Below, in pieces: positions 1-4,878 of a stretch of 5,718 nucleotides of DNA. The notes beneath the pieces were generated by a model that was not told the DNA's origin, did no database searches, and was given only the letters and a program-made list of their open reading frames with translations. Made by a program: the position numbers and the translations under genes. Source of the stretch: Pseudarthrobacter sp. (GTDB lineage Bacteria > Actinomycetota > Actinomycetes > Actinomycetales > Micrococcaceae); NCBI GenBank assembly GCA_013362385.1, contig JABFWC010000204.1, positions 1-5,718 of the forward strand. The letters run 5' to 3'. The stretch's first letter is position 1; each line of letters starts with the position of its first letter.

Positions 1-1
1 G

Positions 2-325
2 CGCAACGATGTTCCCGAATTCCGCGCGGGCGACACCCTCAAGGTGCACGTGAACATCATCGAAGGCAAGAACACCCGTGTCCAGGTCTTCCAGGGCTTC
101 GTCCTGGGCCGCCAGGGCGACGGCGTCCGTGAAACCTTCACGGTCCGCAAGGTCTCCTTCGGTGTAGGCGTGGAGCGTACCTTCCCGGTCCACTCCCCGA
201 TCATCGAAAAGATCGAGGTCGTTACCAAGGGTGACGTCCGCCGCGCCAAGCTGTACTACATGCGCGCACTGCGTGGCAAGGCCGCGAAGATCAAGGAAAA
301 GCGCGACTTCACCGCCGCCAAGTAA
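2..325 (+). CDS. rplS: 50S ribosomal protein L19 (5' end outside window)
   Basis: Structural protein of the large ribosomal subunit, located at the 30S-50S interface. The frame is open from base 2, before any start codon, and reads [15 protein letters not shown], which is the conserved N-terminal part of L19; roughly the first dozen residues, including the initiator, are missing. The diagnostic segments [28 protein letters not shown] and [14 protein letters not shown] follow, and the gene ends with a lysine-rich tail and TAA at 323-325. The GTG at 44 is an internal valine (KVHVNII), not the start. Its position directly upstream of lepB and rnhB is the common actinobacterial arrangement. Identification is essentially certain; the only gap is the 5' end cut by the window edge. 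Confidence 0.98.
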   Translation, partial: RNDVPEFRAGDTLKVHVNIIEGKNTRVQVFQGFVLGRQGDGVRETFTVRKVSFGVGVERTFPVHSPIIEKIEVVTKGDVRRAKLYYMRALRGKAAKIKEKRDFTAAK

Positions 326-403
326 GTCCTTTCGGACCTGCACCAATCTGGAACGCGGCCGTGCCGGCAGGCGCCGGATGCACCAGCGCCAGGATTACGG
401 ACC
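326..403 (+). other. rplS-lepB intergenic spacer with weak lepB ribosome binding site
   Basis: This 78-nt gap contains no gene. Near its end AGGA (391-394) lies 9 nt before the ATG at 404 and is the best ribosome-binding candidate for the first signal peptidase. No convincing -35/-10 pair is visible. A short CCGGC/GCCGG dyad (5-bp arms, 4-nt loop, around 364-377) is too weak to call a terminator. Transcription may read through from rplS, subject to the stronger hairpin just downstream. Confidence 0.45.
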
Positions 404-1081
404 ATGGACCAGACAAAACGCCAGCCCCGCACCATGGGCTGGCGTTTTGTGTTCCTGGCCCTGATCCTGGCCGTCGCGGTCAGCGGGCTGGTGCGCTCGC
501 TCTGGCTGGATGTGTACTTCATCCCCTCAGAGTCCATGGAGCCGCTCCTGGAAGGCGGGGACCGGATCCTGGTTTCACGGACCGACTTCCAGGCAGAACC
601 GGTGCGGCGCGGGGACATCGTTGTCTTTGACGGGCGTGGCACCTTCGCTCCGTTGAACAGCGGCAAGGGCCCGGTTGCGGATGCCGCCGCTGCGGTTACC
701 CGGTGGCTGGGACTGACGGGCAGCGATACAACCTACGTCAAACGGGTCATCGGGGTTCCCGGCGATACCGTGGCCTGCTGCGACGCCGGAGGGAAAGTCA
801 CGGTCAACGGTGCACCGCTCGATGAGCCCTACGTCTTTCCCGGCGACAGCCCCAGCACCCAAAAGTTCACCGCCGTGGTGCCGGACGGCAGGCTCTGGCT
901 GATTGGGGACCACCGGTCCGTCTCCGCGGATTCCCGCAGCCTGCTCGGCGCGCCTGGCGGCGGCATGGTGCCGCTGGCGCGGGTAATCGGCCGCCCGGTC
1001 CAGATCCTATGGCCCCTTGATAGATTTGCTCCAGTATCCCGGCCGCCCGCAGCGGGGCCGACGACAGAGAACGGACGGTAA
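404..1081 (+). CDS. lepB: Signal peptidase I (first of a tandem pair)
   Basis: Membrane-bound serine protease (S26 family) that removes signal peptides from exported preproteins on the outer face of the cytoplasmic membrane. The 225-residue product has a short basic N-terminus (MDQTKRQPRT) and one hydrophobic segment at about residues 12-33. The catalytic serine is S44 in IPSESM, the general-base lysine is K113 in YVKRVIGVPGD, and the C-terminal box is GDHRSVSADSR at 168-178. This box has His where the family usually has Asn (GDNR). An adjacent Cys pair (CCDAGGK, 125-131) is shared with the next gene. The start at 404 follows AGGA with 9-nt spacing; an in-frame ATG at 434 would leave almost no basic N-terminus and lies inside a hairpin. 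The stop TAA abuts the ATG of the second copy, so the two are probably translationally coupled. Substrate division between the copies is unknown. Confidence 0.95.
   Translation: MDQTKRQPRTMGWRFVFLALILAVAVSGLVRSLWLDVYFIPSESMEPLLEGGDRILVSRTDFQAEPVRRGDIVVFDGRGTFAPLNSGKGPVADAAAAVTRWLGLTGSDTTYVKRVIGVPGDTVACCDAGGKVTVNGAPLDEPYVFPGDSPSTQKFTAVVPDGRLWLIGDHRSVSADSRSLLGAPGGGMVPLARVIGRPVQILWPLDRFAPVSRPPAAGPTTENGR
413..450 (+). terminator. Perfect 15-bp inverted repeat, terminator-like, within the lepB start region
   Basis: The arms ACAAAACGCCAGCCC (413-427) and GGGCTGGCGTTTTGT (436-450) are exact reverse complements separated by an 8-nt loop. The G+C-rich stem core with A4 on the 5' side and T4 on the 3' side has the form of an intrinsic terminator, readable in either direction. 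It sits 9 nt after the first base of the lepB start codon, so it lies inside coding sequence (codons 4-16). It could end rplS transcripts, attenuate the lepB operon, or limit lepB translation initiation. The repeat itself is certain; the function is inferred. Confidence 0.6.
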
Positions 1082-1897
1082 ATGCCCGAGAACCACGCGC
1101 CGAATCCCGAGCCCCGCCACGACGGTGCTCCGGAAATGTCGGCCGCTCCGGCCTCCGGGGCGCCAGATCCGGCCGCCCCCGTGCACGCGGAGAGCCGGTC
1201 CCGTGCCAAAGCCGAAGGCAAAACCGCAGGCAACCCCCTGCTGGGGTGGCTGAAGGAGATTGCCACGGTGGTTGTCATCGCGGTGGTGCTGTCCTTCCTC
1301 ATCAAGACCTTCCTGTTCCGTGCCTTCTTCATTCCCTCGGAGTCCATGGTGAACACCCTGGACGTGGATGACCGGATCTTCGTCAACCTCCTGGTACCGG
1401 AGCCGTTCGCGCTCAGCCGTGGTGACGTGGTGGTATTCCGTGACACCAAGGGCTGGCTGCCTCCGGCCCCGGCGAAGAAGGAAGGCCCGTTCACCTGGGT
1501 CCAGGACGGTCAGACGTTCGTCGGGCTACTGCCCGACAACTCGGAACAGCACCTGGTGAAGCGGGTCATCGGACTGCCCGGCGACCACGTCGTGTGCTGC
1601 GACGCCGGCGGTAAACTGACTATCAACGGCACGGCCATCGACGAGACCTACATCAATCCCGCCGAACTCCCGCAGGTCCGAAACTTTGACGTCACAGTCC
1701 CGGAAGGCAAGGTGTGGGTCATGGGCGACAACCGCAACCACTCTGCCGATTCCCGGGCCCACATGGAGACTGACGGCGGATTCATCGACCTCAAGGATCT
1801 CGAAGGCAAGGCCGCCGTCATCGCGTGGCCGCTGAACAGGATCAAGACCCTGGACAACTACCCGGACGTGTTCCGGAACGTACCGGCCCCCCGCTGA
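1082..1897 (+). CDS. lepB: Signal peptidase I (second of a tandem pair)
   Basis: A second S26-family signal peptidase, 271 residues. It differs from the upstream copy by a cytoplasmic N-terminal extension of about 50 residues rich in Pro, Ala and charged residues, followed by a single membrane segment at about 57-77 ([14 protein letters not shown]). The catalytic serine is S88 in IPSESM, the lysine is K160 in [11 protein letters not shown], and the C-terminal box [11 protein letters not shown] (215-225) is canonical. CCDAGGK recurs at 172-178. All catalytic boxes are intact, so it should be active. Its ATG follows the upstream TAA with no gap and I see no strong ribosome binding site, which points to coupling. 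The pair most likely arose by duplication, as is common in this group, with the canonical second copy perhaps the main enzyme (inference). Confidence 0.97.
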   Translation: MPENHAPNPEPRHDGAPEMSAAPASGAPDPAAPVHAESRSRAKAEGKTAGNPLLGWLKEIATVVVIAVVLSFLIKTFLFRAFFIPSESMVNTLDVDDRIFVNLLVPEPFALSRGDVVVFRDTKGWLPPAPAKKEGPFTWVQDGQTFVGLLPDNSEQHLVKRVIGLPGDHVVCCDAGGKLTINGTAIDETYINPAELPQVRNFDVTVPEGKVWVMGDNRNHSADSRAHMETDGGFIDLKDLEGKAAVIAWPLNRIKTLDNYPDVFRNVPAPR

Positions 1898-1899
1898 CG

Positions 1900-2688
1900 A
1901 TGTCATCCACAGTGCAGGCGAACCGGGCGCAGGCGGCCCCGGCCAATGCACGTTCCGGCTCCTCCAAGACGTCCCCCAGCCCCGGGAAGGCCCCCACGCT
2001 GAGGCACGAGCGCACCTTCAAAGCGCAGGGCGTCCGCTACCTCGCAGGGGTGGACGAGGTGGGCCGCGGCGCCCTGGCCGGCCCTGTCAGCGTGGGCATC
2101 GCCGTCGTTGACCTCGAGCGCCAAAAACCGCTGGCCGGGGTGCGGGACAGCAAGCTGCTGGCTCCCGCCGAACGGGAACGGCTCGAGCCCCTGGTACGCC
2201 GCTGGAGCGTTGCCTCCGCGGTGGGGCACGCCACTGCCCGGGAGATCGACGACCTGGGCATCATCGCTGCCCTGCGCCTTGCCGGAACACGTGCCTGGCA
2301 GAGCGTCCTGGCCACCGGCGTGTTCCCCGAACTGGTGCTGCTGGACGGAAGCCACAACTGGCTCTCCCCGGTCGAACAGCCCTCCCTGTTCGACCAGCCC
2401 GCGCCGGGGGCCACCTGCGATGCACCGGTCCACACCAGGATCAAGGCCGACATGCAGTGCCTGAGCGTGGCTGCGGCCAGCGTCATCGCCAAGGTTGAGC
2501 GCGACCGGCAGATGCGGGAGCTCCACCTCGAATACCCGGCATATGGCTGGGACATCAACAAGGGCTACGCCACCGCCGCCCACCGGGACGTACTGCGGGC
2601 CTCCGGCGCCACTCCCTACCACCGGGTGAGCTGGCGGCTGCTCGGCGGGGAACTACAGGACGCCGGTGACCCCGCCGCTGAAGCCTGA
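1900..2688 (+). CDS. rnhB: Ribonuclease HII
   Basis: Cytoplasmic endonuclease that nicks 5' of ribonucleotides in RNA:DNA duplexes, removing primers and misincorporated ribonucleotides. The 262-residue product has a low-complexity, basic N-terminal extension of about 35 residues, then the RNase H fold. The four acidic active-site residues are present: D52 and E53 in [14 protein letters not shown]149 in LLDG, and D184 in [18 protein letters not shown]. The C-terminal GYATAAH motif (222-228) is also typical. I chose the ATG at 1900, 2 nt after the lepB stop; an upstream in-frame ATG at 1825 would overlap lepB by about 70 nt and add sequence that does not fit the family. The segment between D149 and D184 carries an insert ([16 protein letters not shown]) of the kind often seen in actinobacteria. 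Confidence 0.97.
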   Translation: MSSTVQANRAQAAPANARSGSSKTSPSPGKAPTLRHERTFKAQGVRYLAGVDEVGRGALAGPVSVGIAVVDLERQKPLAGVRDSKLLAPAERERLEPLVRRWSVASAVGHATAREIDDLGIIAALRLAGTRAWQSVLATGVFPELVLLDGSHNWLSPVEQPSLFDQPAPGATCDAPVHTRIKADMQCLSVAAASVIAKVERDRQMRELHLEYPAYGWDINKGYATAAHRDVLRASGATPYHRVSWRLLGGELQDAGDPAAEA

Positions 2689-2736
2689 CTCCTGCAGCCT
2701 GCGCCAGCCGTGCCGCAGATGGTGCAAGATGGAAGC

Positions 2737-3063
2737 ATGAGTGCTGAGGATCTTGAGAACTATGAAACCGACATGGAGCTTCAGCTCTATCGTGAATACC
2801 GCGACGTCGTCGGCCTGTTCAGCTACGTTGTCGAGACCGAGCGGCGCTTCTACCTCGCCAACCACGTGGACCTCCAGGCACGCAGCGCCGACGGCGAAGT
2901 CTACTTCGACCTGACCCTCCAGGACGCGTGGGTCTGGGACGTCTACCGCTCGGCGCGGTTCGTCAAAAGCGTCCGGGTCCTCACCTATAAGGACGTCAAC
3001 GTCGAGGAACTGCCGCGCAGCGAAGAACTTGCCCTGCCCAAGGACGTCGACCTGGGCAATTAG
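2737..3063 (+). CDS. DUF2469 family protein
   Basis: Small acidic protein of 108 residues from a family of unknown function found almost only in actinobacteria, usually next to rnhB and yraN. Recognisable parts are the N-terminus MSAEDLENYETDMELQLYRE, the core VVGLFSYVVETERRFYLAN, and DVYRSARFVKSVRVLTYKDVN. It has no signal peptide or membrane segment, so it is probably cytoplasmic. The start at 2737 is preferred over an in-frame ATG at 2710 because MSAEDLENYE is the usual family N-terminus and GGA lies just upstream (2731-2733). The 48-nt gap after rnhB contains no clear promoter or terminator. Biochemical function is unknown and I do not assign one. Confidence 0.95.
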   Translation: MSAEDLENYETDMELQLYREYRDVVGLFSYVVETERRFYLANHVDLQARSADGEVYFDLTLQDAWVWDVYRSARFVKSVRVLTYKDVNVEELPRSEELALPKDVDLGN

Positions 3064-3071
3064 CGTGCACT

Positions 3072-3114
3072 GACCCTTCCTCCACATCCGGTCCTGTCCA
3101 CATAGGGAAGGGTC
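3072..3114 (+). repeat. 9-bp inverted repeat enclosing two TCCACAT copies
   Basis: GACCCTTCC (3072-3080) and GGAAGGGTC (3106-3114) are exact reverse complements around a 25-nt loop, starting 8 nt after the DUF2469 stop. The loop contains TCCACAT twice, at 3081-3087 and 3097-3103. It could be a weak terminator for DUF2469 or an operator for yraN-comM. There is no T-tract, so I give it low functional weight. Confidence 0.35.
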
Positions 3115-3153
3115 CGCCTGTCCTCCGCCGCCGCATCCGCGCAGGGTGGTTGC

Positions 3154-3158
3154 GGAGG
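3154..3158 (+). promoter_or_regulatory. Strong ribosome binding site deciding the yraN start
   Basis: GGAGG lies 5 nt before the ATG at 3164. It settles that start over the in-frame GTG at 3146, which would place this sequence inside the coding region. Confidence 0.75.
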
Positions 3159-3163
3159 TAGAT

Positions 3164-3520
3164 ATGAAATCAAAGGACGTGTTGGGCCGGCGCGGCGAAG
3201 ACCTCGCCGCCGGCTATCTTGAAGCGCTGGGCATGCTGGTCGTGGAGCGGAACTGGCGCTGCAGTGAGGGCGAGATCGACATAGTGGCCCTCGACGGCGA
3301 CGCCCTGGTCATCGCCGAGGTGAAGACCCGCCGGTCGCTGGACTACGGCCATCCGTTCGAAGCGGTGGGCCCGGAAAAACTTGCACGGCTGCACCGGCTG
3401 GCTGCTGCCTGGTGCCGGGGCCGGGAACTGCGGATGCCATTGCGCCGCATCGACGTCATCGCCGTGGTGGACGACGGCGGCGGGGAGCCCGGACTCGAAC
3501 ACCTCAAGGGGGTGGGCTGA
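3164..3520 (+). CDS. yraN: YraN / UPF0102 family nuclease-fold protein
   Basis: Predicted 118-residue cytoplasmic protein with a PD-(D/E)XK-like nuclease fold related to Holliday-junction resolvases; activity has not been clearly established for most members. Visible features are the N-terminal LGRRGEDLAAGYLEALG helix, NWRCSEGEIDIVA with E37 and D39, and AEVKTR with E52 and K54 (the acidic/lysine core), followed by a helix-rich C-terminal half and the strand RRIDVIAVV. Length is normal for the family. The start at 3164 is supported by GGAGG. Its TGA (3518-3520) overlaps the comM ATG by one base, so the two are translationally coupled, as is usual in actinobacteria, where the pair often precedes dprA. 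A role in recombination or processing of incoming DNA is an inference from that context. Confidence 0.95.
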   Translation: MKSKDVLGRRGEDLAAGYLEALGMLVVERNWRCSEGEIDIVALDGDALVIAEVKTRRSLDYGHPFEAVGPEKLARLHRLAAAWCRGRELRMPLRRIDVIAVVDDGGGEPGLEHLKGVG

Positions 3521-4215
3521 TGGCGCTCGGGAGGACCTACTCCATCGCCCTGGTCGGCTTGAACGGCTACATGGTGGAAGTGGAAGCGGACATCGGCCAG
3601 ACGCTGCCCGCGTTCGTGATCCTCGGGTTGCCGGATGCCTCACTGAACGAGGCGAAGGAGCGCATCCGCTCCGCTGCCAGGAATTCCGGCATCCCGCTGA
3701 GTCGCCGAAAGATCACGGCCAACCTCATTCCCGCCTCACTGCCCAAGCGCGGGTCGGGATTCGACCTCGCGGTCACCATGGCTGTGCTCCGGGCCGCCGG
3801 GGACATCAAACCCACAGGGCGGGCCGTGTTTATCGCGGAGCTGGGACTGGATGGAAGGCTGCGGCCCGTCCGCGGGATCCTTCCCGCCGTCATGGCGTCC
3901 GTGCAGGCGGGCTTCCCTGACATTGTGGTGGCCCAGGCCAACCATGCCGAAGCCTCCCTGGTTCCCGGCGCGAGGGTGCGCAGCTACCGCACGCTGGCCC
4001 GCCTGGCGCTCGACTTCGGCGCAGACCCGCAGGAACTGGCCTTGGATTTCGAGCCGGACGACGCACCGGATACCGTGACGGGTCCCGTCGAAGCCGGTCC
4101 CTGCCCCGATATGGCGGACGTTTCGGGCCAGGGCGACGCCCGGCGGGCGCTGGAAGTTGCTGCCGCCGGCGCCCACCATCTGCTTCTCACCGGGCCTCCG
4201 GGTCTATGTCCTTAA
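3520..4215 (+). pseudogene. comM: comM/yifB (Mg-chelatase-like AAA+ ATPase), truncated in the Walker A loop
   Basis: The 5' part of comM (yifB). The intact family is about 500 residues; in Gram-negative competent bacteria ComM is a helicase that promotes branch migration during recombination of transformed DNA. Here residues 1-228 are normal: MALGRTYSIALVGLNG, FVILGLPDASLNEAKERIRSA, the SGIPLSRRKITANLIPASLPK block of the N-terminal ChlI domain, then DMADVSGQGDARRALEVAAAG and LLLTGPPG. After G228 (codon 4201-4203) the expected AGKT is replaced by Leu-Cys-Pro and TAA at 4213-4215. Walker A Lys/Thr, Walker B, sensor motifs and the C-terminal domain are all missing, so ATPase activity is lost. 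No frameshift restores the frame: neither of the other two forward frames downstream resembles comM. AAGGGGGTGGG (3505-3515) is a good ribosome binding site. Best read as gene disruption by insertion or rearrangement; an assembly join cannot be excluded. Confidence 0.92.
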
Positions 4216-4878
4216 CCATGCATGCGTGAAGGCGCGAGCGGTGGCTGAATTGCAGTCAAAACGTGCTCGTGACTTTCATCGCGGATGCAGCGCCTGCACG
4301 AGCCCGGCCGAGCTGCTGCCCTCGCCTGGGCGGCGGTCTCCGGCAAGACGGTCAGATCTAGTGAGATGGGTCCTGATCAGTCACGGAGGGGTTCATTGGT
4401 CATATGAGGCAACGTTCTCGGACCCACCCCTATTGCTAACAGTGTCTGGTCTTCAGATGGTACTGAACTCCATCAGCCCTGGGCCTCGGCACATTCTTTC
4501 GCACGCCTGCATCGACCCCGCCAGGACGACCGGGCCAACGGTAAGAAGGATGGTAGGCATGAGTTAGCAGCTTGCGCCACGGGTGCCAGGGGTAAGGCGG
4601 AAGTGGTCCATGGGTGGGCTGTGCGCTCCAAAGGGGAGAACGTCTTCGCCCCCATGTGTCAGATTGCATTCCAGGACCCACTCGTGTCCTTGTCAGGAAG
4701 GAAAGAAGAGGACTCTATTGTGACAGGACCCGGATGGGGCGCTGACGTCACGTTGGGTGTACCAATCTGATAGTGGTTGAACTGCCATCCATTCGGGGCT
4801 TCGAGACCGGTCCTGCTAGGTCCGCTGCCTCAAGTGAGGCGTGGGCCGCTCCGGAAGCCCTCCGAGCTGCGCCCGGGG
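4204..4878. other. 675-nt segment with no recognisable gene, between the comM break and the M20 gene
   Basis: No gene, RNA or insertion-sequence end can be identified here. G+C is about 58-59% for 4321-4800 by hand count, well below the 73-74% of the left-hand genes. It contains CATGCATG (4217-4224), a GCTCGTG/CACGAGC dyad (4265-4271 and 4297-4303), the palindromes CTGATCAG (4373-4380) and TGACGTCA (4743-4750), and a purine run (4695-4712). A GCCTCA/TGAGGC dyad (4827-4840) lies downstream of the M20 stop but lacks a T-tract in either direction. A + strand frame without early stop runs 4408-4770, but no family is recognised. Possible readings are decayed coding sequence, the non-coding end of a mobile element, or simply an intergenic region brought in with the M20 gene. 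Confidence 0.6.

Noticed and set aside
829..1494. Long minus-strand open frame opposite the two lepB genes
   Set aside because: It spans the lepB-lepB junction antisense to clear genes and has no recognisable motif; open antisense frames are expected in high-G+C DNA with G/C-ending codons.
1903..2622. Minus-strand 239-codon open frame opposite rnhB
   Set aside because: It is a shadow of rnhB, whose four active-site acids and conserved motifs are intact on the + strand.
3381..3920. Plus-strand 179-codon frame across the yraN-comM overlap
   Set aside because: It is out of frame with both genes, each of which is well supported by family motifs.
4368..4425. GGGTCC / GGACCC inverted ends 58 nt apart
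   Set aside because: Only six exact bases pair (8 of 9 if extended), with no target duplication or coding content; probably chance.
4157..4567. Plus-strand 136-codon frame crossing the comM break
   Set aside because: It begins out of frame inside genuine comM and continues into unrelated DNA; a frame crossing a junction like this is most likely accidental. A fusion gene was considered but no domain is visible.
4204..4878. Possible tRNA or tRNA fragment as an integration target
   Set aside because: I looked for a T-arm GTTCRA motif and paired acceptor arms near the break and found none; the interrupted target is comM itself.
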